Part shown: positions 36,257 to 44,412 of the stretch, piece after piece
Layout of the letters: every line of letters begins with the position of its first letter
How positions within the stretch are numbered: position 1 is the first letter of the stretch
Notes under the pieces: generated by a model
What the model saw: the letters and a program-made list of their open reading frames with translations, nothing else
What the model was told of the DNA's origin: nothing
The model's database searches: none
Made by a program: the position numbers and the translations under genes
DNA from: Nostoc linckia NIES-25
Lineage (GTDB): Bacteria; Cyanobacteriota; Cyanobacteriia; Cyanobacteriales; Nostocaceae
Assembly (NCBI RefSeq): GCF_002368035.1
Contig: NZ_AP018222.1
Span: 2,134,471 to 2,198,470, forward strand
Length of the DNA stretch: 64,000 nt
Direction of reading: 5' to 3'

Positions 36257-36569
36257 AACTCTGAAATGTTGTTGCTATAAATTTCCTTAACCCAAGCATA
36301 TTATCTTATACAACCATTACATAGACAAAAAGAGATAAAGCAAAAAATTTTACCTTATCCCCTTGTCCCTCAGAAATTCTGAACGTCGGCTTTCAGCGCT
36401 CAGACTTCTCTTGTTGTCTCCTATCTCCTAATACAGTTCGGTTAACGTTTTCATATTTTGAAGATCTTCCCAACGTCCTTAAAAAGGCTTGCTCATAACC
36501 CTCTTTTACTCATTTTTTAAGGGGGCGTCACAGGCGTGGGGCTCTTGAGCGAACCTGCCCTATCTTCCG
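36257..36569. other. Intergenic spacer between convergent genes
   Basis: 313 bases between the stops of the RTX and phosphoketolase genes. No gene, clear hairpin or promoter is needed or seen here. Confidence 0.5.
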
Positions 36570-38951
36570 TTAATACGGCCACTTCCAGTCCCGAATTTGC
36601 GGCATATCGTCGCCGTACTTCTCAATGTAGTGCTTGTGTTCGATCAGTTTATCTCGCATTTGCTGTTTGACATAAGCTGCTTTAGATCCGAGTTTGGGGA
36701 CGCGATCTATGACATCAATTACTAAATGGAAGCGATCGAGGTCGTTGAGAACAACCATATCGAAAGGTGTGGTGGTGGTTCCCTCTTCCTTGTAACCGCG
36801 CACGTGCAAATTCTGGTGATTGGTTTGGCGGTAGGTTAAGCGATGAATCAGCCACGGATAGCCATGAAACGCAAAGATGATCGGTTTATCTGCGGTGAAA
36901 AGTGTATCAAAGTCTTTTTCGCTCAAACCGTGGGGATGTTCGCTTTTTGGCTGTAGTGTCATCAAATCGACTACGTTGATTACCCGCACTTTTAGATCGG
37001 GGAAGTTTTGGCGCAAGATATCTACAGCCGCCAAGGTTTCTAAGGTGGGAATATCGCCAGCACAAGCCAGTACTACATCTGGTTCCCCACCTTGGTCGTT
37101 GCTTGCCCAATCCCAAATGCCGATACCTTTGGTGCAGTGCTTGACGGCAGAATCGATGTCGAGGTATTGCAATGCTGGTTGTTTTCCGGCAACGATGACG
37201 TTGACATAGTTGCGGCTTCTCAAACAGTGGTCGGTTACTGATAGCAGAGTGTTAGCATCCGGGGGCAAATACACGCGAACGATTTCTGCTTTCTTATTAA
37301 CCACATGGTCAATAAAACCGGGGTCTTGGTGAGAGAAACCGTTGTGGTCTTGTCGCCAAACGTGAGAGGAAAGTAAGTAATTGAGTGAAGCAATTGGTCT
37401 GCGCCAAAGAATGTGTCTGGTAGTTTTCAACCATTTGGCGTGTTGGTTGAACATGGAATCAACGATGTGGATAAAGGCTTCATAACAAGAGAAAAAGCCG
37501 TGGCGACCTGTAAGGAGGTAGCCTTCTAACCATCCTTGACAATTAGTTTCGCTGAGAATTTCCATCACCCGACCGTCGGGGGAAAGATGGTCGTCTTCTG
37601 GGAGGATCTGGGCTACCCAAGTCCGGTTGGTAACTTCAAATACAGCATCCAAACGATTAGATACCGTTTCGTCGGGGCCGAAGATACGGAAATTGCGTTT
37701 GTCTTCGTTAAGTTTTACGATATCCCGCAGGAATCTACCAGCAACTTTGGTCGCTTCAGCTACTACTTTACCTGGTTCTGGAAGATCTATGGCATAGTCC
37801 CAAAAATCGGGCATCTTCAAGTCATGCAGCAGGATACCGCCGTTGGCATGGGGATTGTCACCCATACGTCGCTGTCCTTTGGGGGCTAATTCTGCTAGTT
37901 CGTCAATCAATTTACCATTGGTGTCGAAGAGTTCTTCTGGTTTGTAACTCTTCATCCAATCTTCTAAGAGTTTCAGGTGTTCTGGCTGTTTGGAAATGTT
38001 ACCAAAGGGAACCTGATGCGATCGCCAATAATCTTCGGTTTTTTTGCCATCCACTTCCTCTGGCCCCGTCCAACCTTTGGGGGTTCGCATAACAATCATC
38101 GGCCACCGAGGACGTTCCGTAAAACCATGTATGCGGGCTTCTCTTTGGATACTTTGAATTTCGGCAATAACTGTATCTAGAGTTGCCGCCATCTGTTGGT
38201 GTACATCTGCGGGATCGTGACCTTGGACAAAGTATGGCTTGTAGCCGTAGCCTACAAATAAACTCTCCAACTCTTCCTGACTAATCCGTGATAATACTGT
38301 TGGATTGGCGATTTTATATCCATTTAGATGTAAAATCGGCAGTACCGCACCATCACGCGCCGGGTTGAGAAACTTGTTGGAGTGCCAGCTAGTTGCTAAA
38401 GCACCAGTTTCGGCTTCGCCGTCACCTACAACCGCAGCAACAATTAAGTCTGGATTGTCAAAGGCAGCACCAAAAGCATGGACGAGGGCATAACCCAGTT
38501 CGCCGCCTTCGTGGATAGAACCCGGAGTTTCCGGTGCAACGTGGCTGGGAATACCACCAGGGAAAGAGAATTGTTTGAAGAGTTTCTGCATTCCCTCAGC
38601 ATCTTGGGAGATGTTGTGGTAGTACTCGCTGTAAGTACCTTCGAGATAAGTGTTAGCTACCAGTCCGGGGCCGCCATGACCAGGCCCGGCAATGTAAATT
38701 GTATTGAGATCGTATTTATTAATAACCCGATTCAGGTGAACGTAGATGAAGTTCAGCCCCGGTGTTGTGCCCCAGTGACCCAAAAGCCTGGGTTTGACGT
38801 GTTCTATTTTTAGCGGTTCTCTCAGTAGCGGATTGTCGAGTAAATATATTTGCCCAACTGAAAGATAGTTCGCTGCACGCCAGTAGGCATTAATCTTCCG
38901 TAATTCTTCGTCTGTTAAAGGCTTTGTTTGTGGAGTAGCTGCTAATGTCAT
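36570..38951 (-). CDS. xfp: Phosphoketolase (Xfp family)
   Basis: A complete 793-residue thiamine-diphosphate enzyme that cleaves xylulose 5-phosphate (and often fructose 6-phosphate) to acetyl phosphate plus a smaller sugar phosphate. Family blocks: YWRAANYLSVGQIYLLDNPLL, HWGTTPGLNFIYVHLNR, IAGPGHGGPG, GDGEAETGALATSWHSNKFLNP, LILHLNGYKIANPT-like, LSSHVWRQDHNGFSHQDPGFIDH and GYPWLIHRLTYRQTNH. The length equals the usual 790-800. In cyanobacteria it provides a route from Calvin-cycle or pentose phosphates to acetyl-CoA. No acetate kinase or phosphotransacetylase gene is adjacent. Confidence 0.96.
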   Translation of the reverse strand: MTLAATPQTKPLTDEELRKINAYWRAANYLSVGQIYLLDNPLLREPLKIEHVKPRLLGHWGTTPGLNFIYVHLNRVINKYDLNTIYIAGPGHGGPGLVANTYLEGTYSEYYHNISQDAEGMQKLFKQFSFPGGIPSHVAPETPGSIHEGGELGYALVHAFGAAFDNPDLIVAAVVGDGEAETGALATSWHSNKFLNPARDGAVLPILHLNGYKIANPTVLSRISQEELESLFVGYGYKPYFVQGHDPADVHQQMAATLDTVIAEIQSIQREARIHGFTERPRWPMIVMRTPKGWTGPEEVDGKKTEDYWRSHQVPFGNISKQPEHLKLLEDWMKSYKPEELFDTNGKLIDELAELAPKGQRRMGDNPHANGGILLHDLKMPDFWDYAIDLPEPGKVVAEATKVAGRFLRDIVKLNEDKRNFRIFGPDETVSNRLDAVFEVTNRTWVAQILPEDDHLSPDGRVMEILSETNCQGWLEGYLLTGRHGFFSCYEAFIHIVDSMFNQHAKWLKTTRHILWRRPIASLNYLLSSHVWRQDHNGFSHQDPGFIDHVVNKKAEIVRVYLPPDANTLLSVTDHCLRSRNYVNVIVAGKQPALQYLDIDSAVKHCTKGIGIWDWASNDQGGEPDVVLACAGDIPTLETLAAVDILRQNFPDLKVRVINVVDLMTLQPKSEHPHGLSEKDFDTLFTADKPIIFAFHGYPWLIHRLTYRQTNHQNLHVRGYKEEGTTTTPFDMVVLNDLDRFHLVIDVIDRVPKLGSKAAYVKQQMRDKLIEHKHYIEKYGDDMPQIRDWKWPY

Positions 38952-39286
38952 TTCGACACTCCATTACAAAAGGATTTTGACCAGTTCATTAAGTATGCAA
39001 TTTTACTTATCTGGAGTATTAAGGCCATCTTACCCATGACAAGTATTTCCAGAAGCGAGCTGCTAAAGGTAGCGTTAGTTAGCACATAATACCTTTACTC
39101 ACATCTAGAATCAGTCTAAATAACTATGGATTTTTGCTAGTAGTAAGCTAGCAGGACTAGTTTAAGATTGCTGGTTTTTTAATATTAATTTTCAAATTCG
39201 TTTGATTTATTCTAAAAATCGAAAATTCTCTTTTCAAGAATTATATTTTAAGAATTTATAAGATATTTCTTTTGATGGATGTTGAT

Positions 39287-39396
39287 TTACAGCAGTTTTC
39301 ATCTATTTAGACCACAGTCTTGTTTCTTATTTTCTTCCTTTGCGTCTTTACGTGAGATAAAAATAGTGTGGTTCATTTACCTGAAAATCGCTGTAA
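39287..39396. repeat. MITE-like element with TTACAGC ends
   Basis: Imperfect terminal inverted repeats: ttacagcagttttca (left) and tgaaaatcgctgtaa (right), 110 bases in total. The interior contains a TTTGCGTCTTTACGTGAG tract related to the cgcaaag/cgcagag tracts in neighbouring elements. Non-coding. Confidence 0.7.
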
Positions 39397-39445
39397 TACT
39401 ATTTTTGAGGAAATTAAAGGTTTAATTAGGGTAGCATATCACTAC

Positions 39446-39560
39446 TATAGCGATTCCCAGTTAAGTGAGGTACAGATAATATTTTGAAACGCAAAGGGAC
39501 GCAAAGTAAAGCGCAGAGATACGCAGAGATTTGTACCTCAACAGACTAGGAAACGCTATA
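39446..39560. repeat. MITE-like element with TATAGCG ends
   Basis: A 115-base element. Its ends pair over about 29 positions with several mismatches: left tatagcgattcccagt...tgaggtaca, right tgtacctca...actaggaaacgctata. The interior is a run of cgcaaaggg/cgcagagat units. Non-coding. Confidence 0.75.
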
Positions 39561-39621
39561 AATCGAGGAATTTAGTTTTATATATCGTAAGGAAACCCTT
39601 TGTTTCTGGGTAACATATGAT

Positions 39622-40179
39622 TTAATTATCAATTTCCAATAAACCATCTGGTGGTGTAATTTCAATGCGGCCTGTTTGCAAGTCTACCACTGGGGCGATC
39701 GCTTCTACAAAAGGAATCAAAACAGTCTTTTGCTTTTTGTCAGCAGCATCAGATTTATGCAACTTTACTTCTAATAAATCATTGCCTGCGGGGATGATAT
39801 CTACCACCGTACCGACGAGTTCCCCAGATGCTTGCATGAAGACTTCCAAGCCAATCAAATCGAGGACATGATATTCATCTTCGCCTAATTGGGGGCGATC
39901 GCTTGCTGGCACCATCAACTTACAACCGCGCAATTCCTCTGCCTGATTGCGATTTTGCACGCCAGCTAGCTTGATGACATATAAATTTTTACCCTCAATG
40001 TAACGTCCTGACAATAATTCTATTGGTTGTGGTTCCGTCTCACCAGGACGCAACAACCAACGTTTTCCCGGCACTTCAAATCGTTCCGGGAAATCCGAGT
40101 CAGGATAAACTCGTAACTCCCCAGACAATCCTTGAGCTGCAACAATCTTACCAATTTCTAGCCAGTCATCATTAGTCAT
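39622..40179 (-). CDS. rimM: Ribosome maturation factor RimM
   Basis: A 185-residue 16S rRNA processing factor that binds ribosomal protein S19 in the 30S head during assembly. The N-terminal RimM barrel is IGKIVAAQGLSGELRVYPDSDFPERF and the linker EGKNLYVIKLAGVQNRNQAEELRGCKLMV. The C-terminal PRC-like barrel is EYHVLDLIGLEVF...GTVVDIIPAGNDLLEVKL...VLIPFVEAIAPVVDLQTGRIEITPPDGLLEI. The ATG at 40179 lies inside a heptanucleotide tandem repeat that replaces any ribosome-binding sequence. The usual neighbour trmD is absent. Confidence 0.95.
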   Translation of the reverse strand: MTNDDWLEIGKIVAAQGLSGELRVYPDSDFPERFEVPGKRWLLRPGETEPQPIELLSGRYIEGKNLYVIKLAGVQNRNQAEELRGCKLMVPASDRPQLGEDEYHVLDLIGLEVFMQASGELVGTVVDIIPAGNDLLEVKLHKSDAADKKQKTVLIPFVEAIAPVVDLQTGRIEITPPDGLLEIDN

Positions 40180-40224
40180 TAGTCATTAGTCATTCGTCAT
40201 TGGTCATTCGTCATTCGTCATCGG
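40170..40224. repeat. Heptanucleotide tandem repeat over the rimM start
   Basis: Seven to eight copies of TCATTAG/TCATTCG/TCATTGG in a row. On the minus strand each unit contributes an ATG seven bases apart, so the units fall in all three frames, and the genuine rimM start is the last of them. Confidence 0.8.
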
Positions 40225-40286
40225 GCATGGGGCAAACAGGGCTTGGGGAAAGGGTAAGGGGTATGGTTCGACAAGCTCACCAACCG

Positions 40287-40370
40287 GGGAAAAGGGGAAA
40301 GATTAAATTTATTCCTTTTCCCTTTTCCCTTTAACCTTTTCCCCTGCCTCTTCCCCATCTCCCCACTCTC
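40287..40370. repeat. Purine/pyrimidine repeat, left of avtA
   Basis: A stretch of GGGAAAAGG / CCTTTTCCC blocks (aaggggaaagattaaattta, then ttccttttcccttttccc) ending ccccatctccccactctc. Its reverse complement recurs at 41805-41873 on the other side of the aminotransferase gene, and a direct relative lies at 53681-53757. A weaker one is at 31391-31455. Confidence 0.75.
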
Positions 40371-40373
40371 TCA

Positions 40374-41657
40374 TCACACACTTACAGCTGCACGCTGATA
40401 AGCTTCTTCGGCTACTTTGGCTAAACGTTGCATCGCAGTAACAATTTCTTCATCGCTACCGGTAAGGCTGATACGGAAGCATTGATGCTTGTGCGCCCAC
40501 TCTTCCTGTAATCCAGGGAAGAAGGTACTTCCAGGGACAATAATTACACCTACTTGTTTGAGTTCTTGGTAAAATTCCCAATCAGTGATGGGTAGATTTT
40601 CTAACCACAACCAAGCAAAAATTGCTCCTTCACCGCGATGTAGAAACCAGGGTAAATTCTTAGGCATTGCTTGTTCTAAGCTGGTTTCTAAAACGGTAAA
40701 CTTATTTTGGTAGAAAGGACGAATCACAGTTTGAGAAATTTCTACTAAAGCACCGGAATTAATTGCTAAGGCTGCGATCGCTTGACCGTAACGTGAAGAA
40801 TGTAGACTCGCGTTTGCCTGGAAACACTCTAGCACTTCAATCCACTTTTCATCGCCAATGGCAATACCAACCCTTTCTCCTGGTAATCCTGCTTTGGATA
40901 AACTCATGCAGTGGAGAATATTATCGCCAAACACTGGGGTCATTTCGGTAAAGTTCAATGACGGAAACGGAGGCGCATAAGCCGAGTCAATTAGCACGGG
41001 TAAATTGTAAGGCGAGGCTAAAGCAGCAATCTTTTTCACTTCGTCGTCAGTGAGAACGTTACCGGTGGGGTTACAGGGGCGAGAGAAGATGACACAACCA
41101 GTATTTTCACTAATCGTTAGTTGACTGAAGTCTGGGCGATATTTAAATCTATGTGCTGGTGCATCGATATCGAGGGTGGGTTTGTAGGCGACTAAGGCTT
41201 TTGGTTCCAAACAGATACCGCCGTAACCGGTGTAGTCAGGACTTAGGGGCAAAACGATTTGTTTTAACTCGCCACTGGTGGTGTAGCCGCCAAATACGTT
41301 AGCAGCGTAGAAATATAGGGTTTGGCTACCGGGGGTGATAAAGATGTTGCGATCGCTCAATTTTAACCCGTAGCGTTTATTAAAATCGTTGGCGATCGCT
41401 TCAATTAATGGCGCGTAGCCTTGGCTTGAGCCGTAGCGACAAACTACCTCACCATATTCTGGACTAGCTAAAAGCTGTGCAGTGCAATCCCGCCACAACT
41501 GTTCTACCTCTGGTAAAATCAACGGGTTCCCAGCACTCAAATTAATAAACTGCTGCCCTGAACCGGCTCGTAATGTTTCGATAATATCCTTCATGATTGC
41601 TCGGACGCCAGTCAGGTTGGACATTTGGGCGCCAATTTGTGTTAGGGCAGGGTTCAT
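40374..41657 (-). CDS. avtA: Valine--pyruvate aminotransferase (class I/II)
   Basis: A 427-residue pyridoxal-phosphate aminotransferase. FINLSAGNPLILPEVEQLWRD, RYGSSQGYAPLIEAIA, FITPGSQTLYFYAANVFGG, CVIFSRPCNPTGNVLTDDEV, LIDSAYAPPFP and the cofactor lysine in HCMSLSKAGLPGERVGIAIG match the AvtA branch, which interconverts valine and alanine with their keto acids. The C-terminal Arg for the substrate carboxylate lies in HQCFRISLTG. It is flanked by inverted copies of a purine-rich repeat. Exact substrate preference is inferred from family. Confidence 0.88.
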   Translation of the reverse strand: MNPALTQIGAQMSNLTGVRAIMKDIIETLRAGSGQQFINLSAGNPLILPEVEQLWRDCTAQLLASPEYGEVVCRYGSSQGYAPLIEAIANDFNKRYGLKLSDRNIFITPGSQTLYFYAANVFGGYTTSGELKQIVLPLSPDYTGYGGICLEPKALVAYKPTLDIDAPAHRFKYRPDFSQLTISENTGCVIFSRPCNPTGNVLTDDEVKKIAALASPYNLPVLIDSAYAPPFPSLNFTEMTPVFGDNILHCMSLSKAGLPGERVGIAIGDEKWIEVLECFQANASLHSSRYGQAIAALAINSGALVEISQTVIRPFYQNKFTVLETSLEQAMPKNLPWFLHRGEGAIFAWLWLENLPITDWEFYQELKQVGVIIVPGSTFFPGLQEEWAHKHQCFRISLTGSDEEIVTAMQRLAKVAEEAYQRAAVSV

Positions 41658-41960
41658 ACGCTTTGATAAAGTTTATTAATTGAAGGTGGACAAATTACTT
41701 GGGGTTTGCTGCTGACATCCAGTTTACATCGTTGCCAAAACAACTTTTTCCGCCTTTAACCAATCTAGCTAGAGAATGATATTTTTACAAAGTAATATTC
41801 TCTGGAGTGGGGAGATGGGGAAAAGGTTAAAGGGAAAAGGGAAAAGGAATAAATTTAATCTTTCCCCTTTCCCCCTTACCCCTTTCCCTTTCCCCATGCC
41901 CAATGCCCAATCCCCGATATAAACTCAAATAAGTTGATTGACAAACTGGGAGGGCTGACG
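41658..41960. other. Divergent promoter region of avtA and the formaldehyde dehydrogenase
   Basis: 303 bases. The repeat at 41805-41873, followed by further CCCTTACCCCTTTCCC and ATGCCCAATGCCCAATCCCC tracts, takes up the half next to the dehydrogenase. The half next to avtA looks unique. GGGAGGG (41948-41954) is the ribosome site for the TTG start at 41961. Confidence 0.55.
41805..41873. repeat. Purine/pyrimidine repeat, right of avtA
   Basis: The run gagtggggagatggggaaaa, then ggttaaagggaaaagggaaa and aggaataaatttaatctttc, is the reverse complement of the copy at 40287-40370 with few changes. The two copies thus form an inverted pair around avtA about 1.4 kb apart. Confidence 0.75.
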
Positions 41961-43070
41961 TTGCAAGTTAAAGCAGCAGTAGCTTACAGCGCAGGTAAGC
42001 CGTTGACTATTGAAACGGTTGAACTATCTGGGCCGCAAGCTGGGGAAGTATTAGTCGAGATTAAAGCTAGTGGGGTTTGTCATACCGACGCCTATACCCT
42101 TTCTGGTATCGATCCCGAAGGTTTGTTTCCAGCAATTTTAGGACATGAAGGTGCTGGTGTGGTGGTTGAGGTAGGCGCTGGTGTCACCAGTCTCAAACCA
42201 GGCGATCGCGTGATTCCTTTATACACTCCTGAATGCCGTCAGTGCGAATATTGTTTGAGTTTCAAAACTAATCTCTGTCAAGCTATTCGCCAAACCCAAG
42301 CACGTGGCGTCATGCCTGATGGCACTAGTCGCTTTAGCATTGATGGGCAGATGATTCATCATTACATGGGTACGTCTACTTTTGCTAACTATACGGTGCT
42401 GCCGGAAATTGCCTTAGCAAAAATTCGGGAAGATGCCCCGTTTGATAAGGTTTGTTACATTGGCTGTGGCGTAACTACTGGTATTGGTGCAGTCATTAAT
42501 ACAGCAAAGGTAGAACCTGGGGCAAATGTGGTGGTTTTTGGTTTGGGTGGTATTGGCTTAAATGTCATCCAAGGTGCGCGGATGGTAGGTGCAAATATGA
42601 TTGTGGGGGTGGATATTAATCCCAGCAAACGCGCTTTAGCAGAAAAGTTTGGCATGACGCATTTTGTTAATCCTCAAGAAGTAGAGGGTGATTTAGTTCC
42701 CTACTTGGTTGATTTAACAAAAGGTGGTGCTGATTACAGTTTTGAATGTATTGGTAATGTGAAAATAATGCGTCAAGCATTAGAATGCTGCCATAAAGGT
42801 TGGGGCGTGAGTGTAATTATTGGTGTTGCTGGTGCTGGAGAGGAAATTAGTACTCGTCCTTTTCAATTAGTAACTGGAAGGGTTTGGAAAGGTACGGCAT
42901 TCGGTGGTGCTAAAGGGCGTACAGATGTGCCAAAAATTGTTGATTGGTATGTGGAAGGTAAGATAAATATTGATGATTTGATTACCCATGTAATGCCGAT
43001 TGAGCAAATTAATGATGCTTTTGATTTGATGCACAAAGGTGAGTCAATTCGGAGTGTGGTGACTTTTTAA
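41961..43070 (+). CDS. frmA: S-(hydroxymethyl)glutathione dehydrogenase (class III ADH)
   Basis: A 369-residue zinc alcohol dehydrogenase that oxidises S-hydroxymethylglutathione, the first step of formaldehyde detoxification. It carries the catalytic zinc site (GVCHTDAYTLSG; GHEGAGVVVEVG), the four-Cys structural zinc loop (CRQCEYCLSFKTNLC), the second catalytic Cys (GCGVTTGIGA), and the NAD site VFGLGGIGLNVIQGARMVGA with Asp at the strand end. The TTG at 41961 was chosen: GGGAGGG lies seven bases upstream and the length equals the family norm. The frame is open back to 41934. It supplies the substrate for the hydrolase at 25066. Confidence 0.94.
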   Translation: MQVKAAVAYSAGKPLTIETVELSGPQAGEVLVEIKASGVCHTDAYTLSGIDPEGLFPAILGHEGAGVVVEVGAGVTSLKPGDRVIPLYTPECRQCEYCLSFKTNLCQAIRQTQARGVMPDGTSRFSIDGQMIHHYMGTSTFANYTVLPEIALAKIREDAPFDKVCYIGCGVTTGIGAVINTAKVEPGANVVVFGLGGIGLNVIQGARMVGANMIVGVDINPSKRALAEKFGMTHFVNPQEVEGDLVPYLVDLTKGGADYSFECIGNVKIMRQALECCHKGWGVSVIIGVAGAGEEISTRPFQLVTGRVWKGTAFGGAKGRTDVPKIVDWYVEGKINIDDLITHVMPIEQINDAFDLMHKGESIRSVVTF

Positions 43071-43108
43071 CTGTTAAATTCAAAACTTTTGTTTGAAATA
43101 AATTAACT

Positions 43109-43140
43109 GTAGGGTAGCGCAGCTAGCTGTGTTACCCTAC
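43109..43140. repeat. GTAGGGTAGC palindrome
   Basis: A 32-base near-palindrome (gtagggtagcgcagct / agctgtgttaccctac), about 40 bases after the dehydrogenase stop. Another member of this variant is at 54127-54150. A possible terminator. Confidence 0.65.
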
Positions 43141-43272
43141 TACAAGTAGATGCTGGAAAATATTTTCAGCGATCGCTGTTATCCAGATGAGACAACAACA
43201 AATGATTTACTGGAATAATAGCGAAGTCTCTTACATTCTATTTCTGCTAATAAACACGGGTGCTGAAACTGT

Positions 43273-43857
43273 TTAAGGATTAATTTCTTCACAAAACCAT
43301 TCTTGATTTTCATCGCAGTGATAGAACCTTCTATTCTGTGGTTCGCCCCGCAATTCTAAATGGTCTACCTGCACTGGATCGAGTAGCAGCAAACAAAAAT
43401 TAGGTAGTGGTTGTAGGGGGTCTGGTGCTGGTGGCTCAAAGGCTTGTAATTCTTGTACTCTAGGTTTACCGGGATGAGGCCAAGCAAATTGTAAACGTGC
43501 CGCATCACTCAGTTCTTGCCAAATAGAAATGCGTGCTGGCTGTAAATCTTCGTGCGAATTATCATTACCTACCAGAGTTAAACAGCCAGCGAGACGGAAT
43601 TGTTCTCTTGTATTAGGAAAGTACCAGCAAGCTTCCGCCCAAGGTTGTTGTTGTATTTGGTCGGCTTTGGCGCTACGGCTATCGGTGATAAATTTTAGCT
43701 GGTTGGTATCTTCGAGAAAGCCGCGAAAGACTACAGTCCGATTTGCGGGGCGATCGCTTGCTTGTATCGTTGCTAGTTGTAGGTAACGGGCGTAAACAAG
43801 GCTGCGGTTGCGGTGCAGGGCGTGGGCGATCGCACCTCGCCAAGGAGCAAGAGACAT
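43273..43857 (-). CDS. PPOX-type FMN-binding flavoprotein (alr4036 family)
   Basis: A 194-residue protein of the pyridoxamine 5'-phosphate-oxidase-like split-barrel fold. The start APWRGAIAHALHRNRSLVYARYLQLATI, then RPANRTVVFRGFL (FMN-phosphate region), FITDSRSAKADQIQQQPWAEACWYFPNTREQFRLAG, and the closing PNFCLLLLDPVQVDHLELRG...RRFY match the cyanobacterial/plant alr4036-type group. An oxidase or reductase acting on an unknown substrate is likely; it is not PdxH itself. Single gene. Confidence 0.85.
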   Translation of the reverse strand: MSLAPWRGAIAHALHRNRSLVYARYLQLATIQASDRPANRTVVFRGFLEDTNQLKFITDSRSAKADQIQQQPWAEACWYFPNTREQFRLAGCLTLVGNDNSHEDLQPARISIWQELSDAARLQFAWPHPGKPRVQELQAFEPPAPDPLQPLPNFCLLLLDPVQVDHLELRGEPQNRRFYHCDENQEWFCEEINP

Positions 43858-43992
43858 ACTAATATAATTCGTAATTCGGAATTCGTAATTTTTGCAAGTC
43901 AGATTGAATCTGTTGCTTTATTTTAGACAATTGATACAACACAAAGTAATACCAAATTCAAAAAAGAAGGCCACAAACAGAACATTTGTAGA

Positions 43993-44010
43993 GACGCGAT
44001 TCATCGCGTC
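43993..44010. repeat. GACGCGAT hairpin
   Basis: Arms gacgcgat and atcgcgtc around TC, within gtagagacgcgattcatcgc. It is a common cyanobacterial dispersed repeat and lies upstream of the EACC1-like gene. Confidence 0.6.
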
Positions 44011-44084
44011 TTCACTTCTAGGCGAACATCATCCCCAATTCAACGCAAAATATACATTATGTTATATAAATTTGCAGGTTAGCT

Positions 44085-44411
44085 ATGGCAGAAATTCAAG
44101 TCGGTATTGAAGGTGAAGGCGCACCAGCAGCAGCCGAGGCTTTACTAGAAATTCCTGGAATATCGGGAAGCTACGAAGTACAAACTCCAAAAGAGGGGAC
44201 TCTAGCGGCTATAGCAACCATTGTTGGCATTGTGGGTGGTGCTGTGGCTTTAGCCGAACAAATCCGCAAATGGTATCAAGAATGGCAAAAATCCCATCCA
44301 GGCAAGCAATTCGATGTGATTATCTACGATCCTGACACTGGCAGCCGGATTTTTCTCGAAGAAGCTACCATAGAGGAAATCACGGAAATCCTCAAATCTC
44401 TCAGCAAATAA
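44085..44411 (+). CDS. EACC1-like small effector-associated protein
   Basis: A 108-residue protein. A short beta-rich start (MAEIQVGIEGEG) leads into LLEIPGISGSYEVQTPKEGTLA, a hydrophobic helix at about 44-60 (AIATIVGIVGGAVALAEQI), the helical IRKWYQEWQK, and a final strand-helix part (FDVIIYDPDTGSRIFLEEATIEEITEILK). This layout matches what I recall of 'effector-associated constant component 1' (EACC1) proteins, which sit beside caspase-like or other effectors in predicted bacterial conflict systems. It is directly followed by such an effector: the next gene starts after a one-base gap (TAA A GTG). It may be the membrane-linked or signal-transmitting partner. Family assignment is from memory. 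Confidence 0.6.
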   Translation: MAEIQVGIEGEGAPAAAEALLEIPGISGSYEVQTPKEGTLAAIATIVGIVGGAVALAEQIRKWYQEWQKSHPGKQFDVIIYDPDTGSRIFLEEATIEEITEILKSLSK

Positions 44412-44412
44412 A

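Larger units (their letters stand above)
38952..39621. other. Intergenic region with two MITE-like elements
   Basis: 670 bases upstream of phosphoketolase and downstream of rimM. Two separate inverted-repeat elements, 39287-39396 and 39446-39560, fill the distal half. The first 300 bases, A/T-rich, should hold the phosphoketolase promoter. Confidence 0.55.

Noticed and set aside
40170..40224. Short tandem repeat as a CRISPR or origin iteron array
   Set aside because: Units of seven bases are too short and are of the simple-repeat type common in these genomes; no DnaA-box cluster was recognised nearby.
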